Origin: Streptomyces sp. Go-475
GTDB lineage: Bacteria; Actinomycetota; Actinomycetes; Streptomycetales; Streptomycetaceae
Direction of reading: 5' to 3'
Assembly: GCF_003330845.1 (NCBI RefSeq)
Contig: NZ_CP026121.1
Coordinates: 4,445,501-4,509,500, forward strand
Length of the DNA: 64,000 nucleotides
The notes under the pieces are model-generated. The model was not told the DNA's origin. It searched no databases and saw only the letters and a program-made list of their open reading frames with translations. Both the position numbers and the translations under genes were made by a program. Position 1 is the stretch's first letter. The number at the start of each line of letters is the position of its first letter. Shown in pieces: positions 26,245 through 34,971 of the stretch.

Positions 26245-26547
26245 GGAGCCGTCACCGCAGCGGTGTCACGGGCCTGGACAACGCCGCGTTCGACGCGGAG
26301 ACACCCCGCCGTGGACGCCGGGCGGCGCCGCCTGTGGTCGGTCTCCCTGACCACCGGCGAGTCCCGCGTCGCGGCCGATGGCCTGGCGGTCGGCCCGCCC
26401 CAGGCCACCGCGCCCGCCCCGGCCCTCTTCACGCACGGCGTACCCGGCCTCGCGCCCCCGTTCGCGGGCCTCGCCGCCGCGGACGGCTCGCTGCTGCTGT
26501 CGGCCGACGCGGAGGGCACGGTGCTCCGGCTGACGCCGGACGCGTGA
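26245..26547 (+). pseudogene. Remnant of an SMP-30/gluconolactonase-like gene
   Basis: The frame ending at 26547 gives RLWSVSLTTGESRVAADGLA and, later, DGSLLLSADAEGTVLRLTPD, resembling the last blades of a beta-propeller of the SMP-30/gluconolactonase type. Another frame just upstream gives VTGLDNAAFDAET, which fits the same family. No start and no complete propeller are present, so this is read as a truncated, frameshifted relic. The stretch 26112-26244 shows nothing supportable. Confidence 0.4.
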
Positions 26548-26562
26548 GGCCCGGCGGCGCGT

Positions 26563-28008
26563 TCAGCGGCGGCGGCCCCGGGACGAACCGCCGCGCCGCC
26601 CGCCCGGGGCGGAACCCGTGCGCGCGGGCCGGTTCTCGGCCGCCGGCGGGGCCAGGACGACCGGCACGCCGGACGGCTCCCGGGCACCGGTGATCCGGCT
26701 CAGCTCGGCCTCGCCGGAGCGGACCCGGGTGATCCGCGGCGAGATGCCGGCGTCGGCCATCAGCCGGCTCATCTCACGGCGCTGGTGCGGCAGGACCAGC
26801 GTGACGACGGTGCCGGACTCACCCGCCCGGGCGGTCCGGCCGCCCCGGTGCAGATAGTCCTTGTGGTCGCCGGGCGGGTCTACGTTGACGACCAGGTCGA
26901 GGTTGTCGACGTGGATGCCGCGGGCGGCCACGTTGGTCGCCACCAGCACCGTGACCTGGCCGTCCTTGAACCGGGCCAGGGTGCGGGTGCGCTGCGACTG
27001 GGACTTCCCGCCGTGCAGCGCCATGGCGCGCACACCGACCGCCAGCAGCTTCTTGGCCAGCCGGTCCGCGGCGTGCTTGGTGTCCAGGAACATGATCACG
27101 CGCCCGTCGCGGGCGGCGATCCGGGTCGTGGTGGCGTGCTTGTCGTCGTCCTCCACGTGCAGCAGGTGGTGCTCCATCGTGGCGACCGCGCCCGCGGACG
27201 GGTCGACCGAGTGCACGACGGGGTCGTGCAGGTACGTGCGGACCAGCCGGTCGACGTTGCGGTCCAGGGTGGCCGAGAACAGCATCCGCTGCCCCCCGGG
27301 CCGCACCTGGTCCAGCAGGGCGGTCACCTGCGGCATGAAGCCCATGTCGGTCATCTGGTCGGCCTCGTCGAGCACCGTGACGCCGACCTGGTCCAGCCGG
27401 CAGTCCCCGCGGTCTATGAGGTCCTTGAGCCGCCCGGGCGTCGCGACGACGACCTCGGCCCCGGTGCGCAGCGCGTTCGCCTGCCGGCCGATCGGCAGCC
27501 CGCCGACCACCGTGGTGAGCCGCAGCCGCAGCGCCCGGGCGAAGGGCGTGAGGGCGTCGGTGACCTGCTGGGCCAGCTCCCGTGTGGGCACCAGGACGAG
27601 CGCCAGGGGCTGCCGGGACTCGGCGCGCTGCCCGTCGACGCGGGCCAGCAGGGCGAGGCCGAAGGCGAGCGTCTTGCCCGACCCGGTGCGCCCGCGGCCC
27701 AGGACGTCCCGGCCGGCCAGCGAGTTGGGCAGCGTCGCCGCCTGGATCGGGAACGGGGCGGTCAGGCCCTCGGCGCGCAGCGCCGTCAGCAGCCGCTCGG
27801 GCAGGTCGAGTTCGTCGAACGACTCGACGGCGGGGAGCGCCGGGGTGAGGGTGACCGGGGGTGCGAACTCCCGGCCGGCGGCGGGGCGGTGCCCGCCGTT
27901 GCCGCCCGCCGGACGGGCGGCGGTGTTCTGTCCTGCCGCCTTGCGGGAGCGGAACCCGCCGTTGCGGGAGCGGGTGGAGCCGTTGTTCCTGCGAGCCGTG
28001 CGGTCCAA
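26563..28008 (-). CDS. DEAD-box ATP-dependent RNA helicase (first copy of csp-helicase module)
   Basis: A 481-residue RNA helicase, expected to unwind structured mRNA in the cold. The motifs are in order: Q motif FPIQAATLPNSLAGRDV, Walker A GRGRTGSGKT, PTRELAQQV, TPGRLKDL, DEAD in VLDEADQM, SAT in LFSATL, and HRGGRTARAG. The N-terminus is basic with RSRNGG repeats. The start is a TTG at 28008 after an excellent GAGGAAGG site. It follows cspA with a stem-loop between, so expression probably depends on read-through. A close paralogue lies at 51871-53376 in the same context. Confidence 0.87.
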   Translation of the reverse strand: MDRTARRNNGSTRSRNGGFRSRKAAGQNTAARPAGGNGGHRPAAGREFAPPVTLTPALPAVESFDELDLPERLLTALRAEGLTAPFPIQAATLPNSLAGRDVLGRGRTGSGKTLAFGLALLARVDGQRAESRQPLALVLVPTRELAQQVTDALTPFARALRLRLTTVVGGLPIGRQANALRTGAEVVVATPGRLKDLIDRGDCRLDQVGVTVLDEADQMTDMGFMPQVTALLDQVRPGGQRMLFSATLDRNVDRLVRTYLHDPVVHSVDPSAGAVATMEHHLLHVEDDDKHATTTRIAARDGRVIMFLDTKHAADRLAKKLLAVGVRAMALHGGKSQSQRTRTLARFKDGQVTVLVATNVAARGIHVDNLDLVVNVDPPGDHKDYLHRGGRTARAGESGTVVTLVLPHQRREMSRLMADAGISPRITRVRSGEAELSRITGAREPSGVPVVLAPPAAENRPARTGSAPGGRRGGSSRGRRR

Positions 28009-28105
28009 GGGGAACCTTCCTCGATGCGGCACGTATCGGGGAATGCGCGGCGGCGCCGGAGCGCCGCAGGATTCGCAAGAGCGAGCCGGTATGGGAAACG
28101 AAAAG

Positions 28106-28139
28106 AGCCGAGGCCCGCACCGCAAGGGGTGCGGGCCCC
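28106..28139 (-). terminator. Stem-loop between cspA and the helicase gene (copy 1)
   Basis: Arms GGCCCGCACC and GGTGCGGGCC pair across a 6-base loop, with outer pairs CCG/CGG after a mismatch. The same GC-rich hairpin occurs at the same place in the second module (53459-53494). It is likely a partial terminator that lets cspA be made in excess over the helicase. Confidence 0.6.
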
Positions 28140-28161
28140 GGTCAGGGCATGCGCGCCGACG

Positions 28162-28365
28162 TCAGGCGGGAACGATGTTCTCGGCCTGCGGGCCCTTCTG
28201 GCCCTGCGTGACGTCGAAGCTGACCTTCTGGCCTTCCTGCAGCTCACGGAAGCCGGAGGTGGCGATGTTCGAGTAGTGGGCGAACACGTCGGGACCGCCG
28301 CCCTCCTGCTCGATGAAGCCGAAGCCCTTTTCCGAGTTGAACCACTTGACGGTGCCGGTAGCCAT
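28162..28365 (-). CDS. cspA: Cold-shock protein CspA family (copy 1)
   Basis: A 67-residue cold-shock domain protein that binds single-stranded RNA and DNA. Both nucleic-acid motifs are intact: KGFGFIE (RNP1) and VFAHYSNI (RNP2). It begins [20 protein letters not shown] and ends [10 protein letters not shown]. The paralogue at 53519 differs at only about seven positions. It is preceded by a long structured leader and an extended -10 promoter, and followed by a hairpin and a helicase gene. Confidence 0.95.
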   Translation of the reverse strand: MATGTVKWFNSEKGFGFIEQEGGGPDVFAHYSNIATSGFRELQEGQKVSFDVTQGQKGPQAENIVPA

Positions 28366-28547
28366 ATGAATCTCCCTTGAGGGGCAGTACTCAGGGCCCG
28401 CACCTTGCGGACCCGTAGTCGCCGAAATGATCACCCTGTGGAGAGATCCGAAAATCTCGGAAACAAAAAAGAGTGCTCGTCGACAAAAGGTCGATAGAGC
28501 ACTCGAAGTCTCTGGGAACCAAAACTGCAACAACAACGACGGTAGCA
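28366..28547 (-). promoter_or_regulatory. cspA promoter and structured 5' leader (copy 1)
   Basis: On the minus strand TGC-TACCGT (28547-28539) is an extended -10 element; transcription should start near 28532, giving a leader of about 165 bases. The leader starts GTTGCAG...TGGTTCCCAGA, a block also found in the second csp leader. It then folds into several hairpins: GAGTGCTC...GAGCACTC, CCGA...TCGG and GGGTCCGC...TGCGGGCCC near the ribosome site. This fits cold-responsive control at the RNA level. Confidence 0.55.
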
Positions 28548-28714
28548 CAGGGGGCGCCGGAAGGCCCGGAAAATCTCGTACCCGGGGTGGACACGGGCGC
28601 CGGTTCTACTGCGTGGCGAGTACCCCGGATTGTCGGCAGCCGCACGACGACGGCAGGCCCCTCGGACGGACACGCTGGGCGGACGATCGACACGAGATGT
28701 GGAGACCTCCTGCC

Positions 28715-30919
28715 GTGGCTACTTTCCTGTATCGAGTGGGCCGTATGGCCTTCCGGCGACGCTGGTACGTCGCCCTGGTCTGGGCGGCCGTCCTGGCCGC
28801 CGTGGGGCTGGGCGCCCTCAAGGCGCCGGGGGCCGTCGACGAGGAGTTCTCGATGCCCGGCATCGAGTCCCAGAAGGCGTTCGACCTGATGGAACAGCGC
28901 TTCCCCGGAGCCACCGCCGACGGCGCGACGGCCCGGGTCGTGTTCATCGCGCCGGGCGGCGAGAAGGTCACCGCCGCCGGCAACAAGCAGGCCATCGAGC
29001 AGGCCGTCGGCGACCTGGGCGACGGCACCCAGGTCGCGAGCGCCGTCGACCCGTTCCGGGCGAAGACGATCAGCCAGGACGGCCGCACTGCCTTCGCGAC
29101 CGTCACCTACAAGGTCGGCGCCAACGACCTCACCGACGCCAGCCGCACCCACCTGGAGCACGCCCTCGACCAGGCCCGGGACTCCGGGCTGACGGTCGAG
29201 GCCGGCGGCACCGCGCTGGCCGAGGAGGGCGGCCCGGGCGGCACGGCCGAGGTGATCGGCGTCGCGATCGCCGCCGTCGTGCTGCTCATCACCTTCGGTT
29301 CGCTGGCCGCCGCCGGACTTCCCCTGCTGACCGCCGTCATGGGCGTCGGCGTCAGCATGGCCACGATCCTCGCCCTGTCCAGCGCCCTTGGCCTGTCCAC
29401 CACCACCGGCACCCTCGCGATGATGCTGGGCCTCGCCGTCGGCATCGACTACGCCCTGTTCGTCGTCTCGCGGTACCGGGAGGAGCGCGCCAAGGGGCGC
29501 ACGCCGCAGGAGGCGACCGGGCTGGCCGTCGGCACGGCCGGGTCCGCGGTGGTGTTCGCCGGGCTCACCGTCGTCATCGCGCTCGCCGGGCTCGCCGTCG
29601 TCGGCATCCCGATGCTCACCAAGATGGGCCTGGCCGCCGCGGGCGCGGTCGCCGTCGGCGTGCTGATCGCGCTCACCCTCGTCCCGGCGTTCCTCGGCTT
29701 CTGGCCGAACGCCGTGCTCACCCGCAAGGCCCGCAAGAGCGGCCGGCTCGAGGAGAGCACCGAGGCCAACGGCGGCACCCGCTGGGCCCGGTTCGTGCTG
29801 CGCCGCCCCCTGCCCGTGCTGGTCCTCGGCGTCCTGGGCCTGGGCGCCCTCGCCGTGCCGGTGACCGGCCTGCAGCTGGGCATGCCCGGGGACGAGGCGA
29901 AGCCGACGTCCACCACCGAGCGCCGGGCCTACGACGCGCTCGCCGAGGGCTTCGGGCCGGGCTTCAACGGGCCGCTGACCGTCGTCGTGGACGGCAAGGG
30001 CGCCGCCGACCCGAAGGCCGCCGCCGCCACGATCGCCCAGGAGATCGGCGCCACGAAGGGCGTGGTGTCCGTCTCCCCGGCCCGCTTCAACGCCGCCGGC
30101 GACACCGCCGTCTTCTCGGTGGTGCCGTCCACCGCGCCGACCGACGAGAAGACCAAGGACCTGGTGACGGCCATCCGGGACGAGCGGCCCGGCATCGAAT
30201 CGGACAGCGGCGCGACCTACGAGGTCACCGGCACCACCGCGATGAACATCGACATCGCCGAGAAGGTGCAGGCCGCGCTGGTCCCGTACCTGATCGTGGT
30301 GGTCGGCCTGGCGATCGTGCTGCTGCTGGTGGTCTTCCGGTCGCTGCTCGTCCCGCTGAAGGCGGCCCTCGGCTTCCTGCTGTCGGTGCTGGCCTCCCTC
30401 GGCGCGGTCGTCGTGGTCTTCCAGGAGGGGCACGGGGCGGAGCTCTTCGGTGTGGAGCAGACCGGCCCGATCATGAGCCTGATGCCGATCTTCCTGGTGG
30501 GCATCGTCTTCGGCCTCGCGATGGACTACGAGGTGTTCCTCGTCTCCCGGATGCGGGAGGCCTACGTCCACGGCGAGACGGCCGCGCGGGCCGTCACGTC
30601 CGGGTTCCGGCACAGCGCCCGGGTGGTCGTGGCCGCGGCCCTGATCATGATCGCGGTGTTCGCCGGGTTCATCGGCGAGAGCGACTCCATGATCAAGATG
30701 ATCGGGTTCGGGCTCGCCTCGGCCGTCCTGTTCGACGCGTTCGTCGTCCGGATGGCGATCGTGCCGGCCGTCCTCGCCCTGCTCGGCGACAAGGCCTGGT
30801 GGCTGCCGAAGTGGCTGGACCGGCTGCTGCCCCGCGTCGACGTGGAGGGCGAGGCACTCAGCCGCGGGCCGGAGCCGGAGCCGGCCGCCGAGGCCGCGCC
30901 CGAGCTGGCCCGCACCTGA
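28715..30919 (+). CDS. MMPL/RND-family membrane transporter
   Basis: A 734-residue exporter with about eleven or twelve membrane spans in two related halves, each with a large outside loop. The proton-relay signature appears twice: GLAVGIDYALFVVSRYREER and GLAMDYEVFLVSRMREAY. MMPL proteins in actinomycetes move lipids, drugs or secondary metabolites. Start: GTG at 28715 (family N-terminus ATFLYRVGRMAFRRRW); an ATG at 28697 is also in frame. A kinase-regulator pair follows on the same strand and may control it. It is divergent from the csp leader. Confidence 0.87.
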   Translation: MATFLYRVGRMAFRRRWYVALVWAAVLAAVGLGALKAPGAVDEEFSMPGIESQKAFDLMEQRFPGATADGATARVVFIAPGGEKVTAAGNKQAIEQAVGDLGDGTQVASAVDPFRAKTISQDGRTAFATVTYKVGANDLTDASRTHLEHALDQARDSGLTVEAGGTALAEEGGPGGTAEVIGVAIAAVVLLITFGSLAAAGLPLLTAVMGVGVSMATILALSSALGLSTTTGTLAMMLGLAVGIDYALFVVSRYREERAKGRTPQEATGLAVGTAGSAVVFAGLTVVIALAGLAVVGIPMLTKMGLAAAGAVAVGVLIALTLVPAFLGFWPNAVLTRKARKSGRLEESTEANGGTRWARFVLRRPLPVLVLGVLGLGALAVPVTGLQLGMPGDEAKPTSTTERRAYDALAEGFGPGFNGPLTVVVDGKGAADPKAAAATIAQEIGATKGVVSVSPARFNAAGDTAVFSVVPSTAPTDEKTKDLVTAIRDERPGIESDSGATYEVTGTTAMNIDIAEKVQAALVPYLIVVVGLAIVLLLVVFRSLLVPLKAALGFLLSVLASLGAVVVVFQEGHGAELFGVEQTGPIMSLMPIFLVGIVFGLAMDYEVFLVSRMREAYVHGETAARAVTSGFRHSARVVVAAALIMIAVFAGFIGESDSMIKMIGFGLASAVLFDAFVVRMAIVPAVLALLGDKAWWLPKWLDRLLPRVDVEGEALSRGPEPEPAAEAAPELART

Positions 30920-31024
30920 GGAACCCCACCCCGCGGCCGCCCGTGGCGAAGGACACGGGCGGCCCCCGGGCGTTCGCATCAGGAGTCGACCACGATGGTC
31001 ACAGCCCACCCACCGGAGAGCACC

Positions 31025-32263
31025 ATGATCACCAGCAGTCAGGAGCGGCGCTACGCGGACCGCCTGGAGGAGTTCGCCGTCCGGCACCCCTTCCTCGTCG
31101 ATCTGGCGATGGTCCTGGCGCTGCTGGGCTGCGCGACCTTCGGTGCCTCGCTCACCCTGCCCAACGCCGACCCGCCCGACCAGGACAAGACCGCCGTCGC
31201 CCTCATGGGCGTGTCCTGCCTCGTCCTGCTCAAGCACCGCGCCTACCCGCGCATCGCCGTCACCGTCACCGGGGCCTGCACCGTCGCGGCGGTCTCCATG
31301 GGCTACCTGCTCACACCGCTGCTGCTGGCACCGATCATGGCGGCGCTGTACTGGCTCGCCACCCTCACCGAGCGGAAGACCACCCGCGTCTACGGCATCA
31401 CCACCCTGGTGGGCGTGATCGGCGCGGCCGTGGTCGCCGACTCCATGGACCACCTCTCGCTGCTGCTGCGGACGATCGGCCCGTTCTTCTGGCTGATGCT
31501 GCCCCTCGCCGCCGGCAACATGACCCGGCTGCGGCGCGCCTACCTCCAGGCCGTGCAGGCCCGGGCCGAGCACGCCGAGCGGACCCGCGAGGAGGAGGCC
31601 CGGCTGCGCGTCACCGAGGAGCGGGTGCGCATCGCCCGGGAGCTCCACGACGTGGTGGCCCACCACATGGCCCTGGCCAACGCCCAGGCCGGCACGGCCG
31701 CCCACCTGGCCCTGACCAACCCCGAGCAGACGAAGAAGATCCTCACCGACCTGACCGGGACCACGTCCTCCGCGCTGCGGGAGCTGAAGGCCGCGCTGGG
31801 CCTGCTGCGCCAGGACGACGACGCCCCCGGCGCGCCGCCGCTGGAGCCGTCCCCCGGCCTGGCCCGGCTGCCCGAGCTGGTGTCGGCGTGCCGGTCGGCG
31901 GGCCTCGCGGTCACCGTCACCACGGAGGGCGAGCCGCAGCCGCTGTCGCCCGGCGTCGACCTGACCGCGTACCGGATCGTGCAGGAGGCCCTGACCAACG
32001 TCAGCAAGCACGCCGACGCCGAGTCCGCCCACGTGCGCCTGGAGTACACCGGCTCCCGGCTGCTGCTCACGGTCACCAACGAGGGCCCCAGCAAGCCGGA
32101 GCCCGCCCCGGGCCGCGGCTTCGGCGTCATGGGCATGCGCGAACGGGCCCAGTCCATCGGCGGCGAGCTGTGCGCGGGTCCCCGCCCCCAGGGCGGCTTC
32201 GAGGTCACCACGGCGCTGCCGCTGCAACCCGCCGCCCACCTCACGGAAGGACCGACACCTTGA
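31025..32263 (+). CDS. NarL-type sensor histidine kinase next to the MMPL exporter
   Basis: A 412-residue membrane kinase with about five N-terminal hydrophobic spans. The H-box is RELHDVVAHHMALANAQAGT, the N-box YRIVQEALTNVSKHA and the G-box GRGFGVMGMRERAQSI. The ATG at 31025 has GGAG six bases before it. The stop overlaps the TTG of the response regulator (TTGA). It lies 105 bases after the MMPL gene, so the pair may sense envelope stress or the exporter substrate. Confidence 0.87.
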   Translation: MITSSQERRYADRLEEFAVRHPFLVDLAMVLALLGCATFGASLTLPNADPPDQDKTAVALMGVSCLVLLKHRAYPRIAVTVTGACTVAAVSMGYLLTPLLLAPIMAALYWLATLTERKTTRVYGITTLVGVIGAAVVADSMDHLSLLLRTIGPFFWLMLPLAAGNMTRLRRAYLQAVQARAEHAERTREEEARLRVTEERVRIARELHDVVAHHMALANAQAGTAAHLALTNPEQTKKILTDLTGTTSSALRELKAALGLLRQDDDAPGAPPLEPSPGLARLPELVSACRSAGLAVTVTTEGEPQPLSPGVDLTAYRIVQEALTNVSKHADAESAHVRLEYTGSRLLLTVTNEGPSKPEPAPGRGFGVMGMRERAQSIGGELCAGPRPQGGFEVTTALPLQPAAHLTEGPTP

Positions 32264-32937
32264 GCATCAGGGTGCTGCTCGCCGACGACCAGGCCCTGCT
32301 GCGGGCCACGTTCCGGATCCTCATCGACTCCTGCGCGGACATGGAAGTGGTCGCCGAGGCCTCCGACGGCGCGGAGGCGGTGGAACTGACCCGGACCCAC
32401 CGCCCGGACATCGTCCTCATGGACATCCGCATGCCCGGCACCGACGGCCTGACCGCCACCTCCGCCCTGTGCGCCGACCCGGAGCTGTCCGCCACCCGTG
32501 TCCTGATCCTGACCACGTTCGAGACCGAGGACTACGTCGCCCAGGCCCTGCGCGCCGGCGCCAGCGGCTTCCTCGGCAAGGACGTCACCGCCGACACCCT
32601 CCTGACCGGCCTGCGCACCGTGGCCTCGGGCGAGGCGCTCCTCTCGCCCGGCGCCACCCGTTCCCTCATCACCCGCTTCCTCATGGCACCGGCCCCCGGC
32701 ACGCACCTGGCGCCGCCGGAGCGCCTCGCCGACCTCACGGTCCGGGAGCGGGAGGTGATGGCCCTGGCGGCGGAGGGGCGGTCCAACACCGAGATCGCCG
32801 AGGACCTCACGCTCAGCCCGCTGACCGTCCGCACCCACATCCACCGGGCCATGACCAAGCTGGGCGCCCGCGACCGGGCGCAACTGGTCGTCATCGCCTA
32901 CCAGACGGGCCTGGTCCGGGCGACGCCCCCGGCGTGA
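32260..32937 (+). CDS. LuxR-type response regulator, partner of the kinase at 31025
   Basis: A 225-residue response regulator starting with TTG, which overlaps the kinase stop and has GGAAGGA at a good distance. Receiver: LADDQ pocket, phospho-acceptor Asp in VLMDIRMPG, Lys in FLGKDV. C-terminal LuxR domain: RSNTEIAEDLTLSPLTVRTH. Probably regulates the MMPL gene upstream, itself or both. Confidence 0.88.
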   Translation: MSIRVLLADDQALLRATFRILIDSCADMEVVAEASDGAEAVELTRTHRPDIVLMDIRMPGTDGLTATSALCADPELSATRVLILTTFETEDYVAQALRAGASGFLGKDVTADTLLTGLRTVASGEALLSPGATRSLITRFLMAPAPGTHLAPPERLADLTVREREVMALAAEGRSNTEIAEDLTLSPLTVRTHIHRAMTKLGARDRAQLVVIAYQTGLVRATPPA

Positions 32938-32938
32938 G

Positions 32939-32965
32939 GGCCGTGGCCGCGGCGGGGCCACGGCC
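32939..32965. terminator. Bidirectional hairpin terminator
   Basis: GGCCGTGGCC and GGCCACGGCC form a perfect 10-bp stem around a 7-base loop, between the convergent stops at 32937 and 32987. Confidence 0.7.
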
Positions 32966-32986
32966 GGCGGCTGTGCGAGGGCGGGG

Positions 32987-34162
32987 CTACGGCCGGCCGA
33001 ACGCCGCCACCATGATGTTCTCCGCCACCTGGTTCATGTCCCGGCCCTTGGCGTCCGTGGAGTTGACGCTGTACACGAGGGTGCGCGAGCCGTCCCGGGT
33101 GGCGGCGACGGCCGTGTTGTAGCCCCAGCGTCCGCCCGTCTTGCCCCAGACCTCGCGTCCGCCCAGCTCCTTCATGGAGAGGCCGACGGAGTAGGCGGCC
33201 GGCTCGCCGCTGTGGAGGTCGGTCACCTTCGGCAGGGTGAACATCTCCTCCAGCAGCGGCCCGCGCACCACCCGCCCCTGGAACAGGGCCCGCGTGAACC
33301 GCTCCAGGTCCGCCGTCGTCGAGATGAGGTCCCCGGCCGCCCACGCGTCCGTCGCCCCCCACACGGACACGTCGCGCAGCCCGAGTGTCCCGTCGTCCAG
33401 CCGCATCCGCTGGTAGCCGTGGTTGTGCGGCCCGACGATGCGCGGGTTCGCCCCGGGGAAGTACGTGTCCCGCAGCCCCAGCGGCTTCAGCACCCGGCGC
33501 GCGACCTGACGCTCGTAGGCGTCGCCGGTGACGCGCTCGATGACCAGCCCGGCGATCTGGTAGCCGATGTTGAGGTAGTGCTGCCGCTCGCCCGGCGCGA
33601 ACTCGGGCTTCTTCGACGTCGCCGAGCGGACCAGGTCCCGGGTGTCGTGGACCTGGAAGCGGTGGGCGTACCACTCCTCGACGGTGGTCCCGGGGAGGTC
33701 CGGCGCGGGGATGCCGTGCGTGTGGTCGAGGAGCTGCCGGACGGTCACTCTCCCGTACGAGGCCGGGATCAGCTCCGGCAGGTAGGAGCGGGCGCTGCGG
33801 TCCAGGTCCAGCCGGCCCTCGGCGGCCAGTTGCAGGGCGAGTGCCGCCGTGAAGACCTTGGTGACGGATCCGACGCGGAAGCGGCCGGCCGGATCCGCCG
33901 GGCGGCCGGTCCGCAGGTCGTGCACGCCCGAACTGCCCCGCCAGACGCCCTCCTCGCCCCCGACCCGCACGAGCGCCGCCGTCGCGTCGGCGCCGGGGAG
34001 GCCGGCCAGGGCGGCTCGGAGGGCGGCTTCGAGGGCGGGGTCCGGGGACTGCGCCGCGGCGGACGGCGCGGCCGGGGCCGAGGCGGCGGCCGGCAGCGCG
34101 GACGGCCCCGCCATCACCCCCGCGACGAGCGCGGCGGCGAGCAGGCTGGTACGGGCCTTCAT
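32987..34162 (-). CDS. Secreted serine hydrolase, class C beta-lactamase/DD-carboxypeptidase type
   Basis: A 391-residue exported enzyme of the serine beta-lactamase-like fold. The signal peptide spans about 1-28. The nucleophile motif is SVTK at 99-102, the second motif YLN at about 196 and the third KTG in WGKTGGRWG. Most Streptomyces members act as D-alanyl-D-alanine carboxypeptidases or esterases rather than true beta-lactamases. Its ATG overlaps the stop of the response regulator upstream, so it is in one operon with a two-component system, which suggests a wall-stress response output. Confidence 0.83.
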   Translation of the reverse strand: MKARTSLLAAALVAGVMAGPSALPAAASAPAAPSAAAQSPDPALEAALRAALAGLPGADATAALVRVGGEEGVWRGSSGVHDLRTGRPADPAGRFRVGSVTKVFTAALALQLAAEGRLDLDRSARSYLPELIPASYGRVTVRQLLDHTHGIPAPDLPGTTVEEWYAHRFQVHDTRDLVRSATSKKPEFAPGERQHYLNIGYQIAGLVIERVTGDAYERQVARRVLKPLGLRDTYFPGANPRIVGPHNHGYQRMRLDDGTLGLRDVSVWGATDAWAAGDLISTTADLERFTRALFQGRVVRGPLLEEMFTLPKVTDLHSGEPAAYSVGLSMKELGGREVWGKTGGRWGYNTAVAATRDGSRTLVYSVNSTDAKGRDMNQVAENIMVAAFGRP

Positions 34163-34971
34163 GGTCGACTCCAGTGGTGGGGACCGTCGTTGTGGACGGC
34201 TCCATCCTCCGGACCGGGGGCGGCACGCGGATCGCCCCCGCGGGCGGTTCGGGCCGGCCGGTTCCTCGCCGGTGCGGGGGAGGCACCGGCCAGGGCCGCT
34301 CCCCCGGGCGGGGGACCCCCGGCCGTGACCAGGCCCGTCTCGTACGCGCAGATCACGGCCTGGATCCGGTCCCGCAGCCCCAGCTTCGCCAGGACGTTGC
34401 CGACATGCGTCTTGACCGTGTGGTCGCTGACCACCAGCTCGGCGGCGATCTCGGCGTTCGACAGGCCGCGCGCGAGCAGCAGCAGCGTCTCGCGTTCCCG
34501 CGCGGTCAGCACGTCCAGCCGGGGGTCGGGCCGGCGCGGCCGGGCGGCGGCGGGCCGGGTGTACTGCTCCACCAGGCGCCGGGCCACCGACGGCGCGAGC
34601 AGCGAGTCGCCCCGGGCGACGACCCGCACCGCGTGCACGAGGTCGTCCCGCCGGACGTCCTTCAGCAGGAACCCGCTGGCGCCCGCGTGCAGCGCCTCGT
34701 ACACGTACTCGTCGGAGTCGAAGGTCGTCAGCATCACCGTCCGGCAGCCGCCCGCCGCGCTGATGGCGCGGCAGGCCCCGATCCCGTCCAGGCGCGGCAT
34801 CCGGATGTCGAGCAGCGCCACGTCCGGAGCGTGCCGCCGCACCGCCTCGACCGCCGCCGCCCCGTCGCCCGCCTCCGCGACGACCTCGATGTCCGGCTGG
34901 ACGTCCAGGATCATCGCGAAGCCGCTGCGCACCAGCTCCTGGTCGTCCGCCACCACGACCCGGATCGTCAC
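34159..34971 (-). CDS. LuxR-type response regulator of the serine hydrolase operon
   Basis: A 270-residue response regulator. Receiver: VADDQ pocket, Asp in ALLDIRMPR, Lys in LLKDV; LuxR helix-turn-helix LSNAEIAAELVVSDHTVKTH. After the domain there is an extra disordered tail of about 55 residues rich in Pro, Gly and Ala, unlike the other regulators in this window; the tail may exist only because the frame runs on to overlap the serine hydrolase start. It overlaps its kinase gene by 4 bases upstream. Confidence 0.87.
   Translation of the reverse strand: MTIRVVVADDQELVRSGFAMILDVQPDIEVVAEAGDGAAAVEAVRRHAPDVALLDIRMPRLDGIGACRAISAAGGCRTVMLTTFDSDEYVYEALHAGASGFLLKDVRRDDLVHAVRVVARGDSLLAPSVARRLVEQYTRPAAARPRRPDPRLDVLTARERETLLLLARGLSNAEIAAELVVSDHTVKTHVGNVLAKLGLRDRIQAVICAYETGLVTAGGPPPGGAALAGASPAPARNRPARTARGGDPRAAPGPEDGAVHNDGPHHWSRP

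Noticed and set aside
28630..32937. Very long plus-strand open frame across MMPL, kinase and regulator genes
   Set aside because: The first 1,200 codons are a shifted reading of two well-supported genes; only the last part is the real response regulator.
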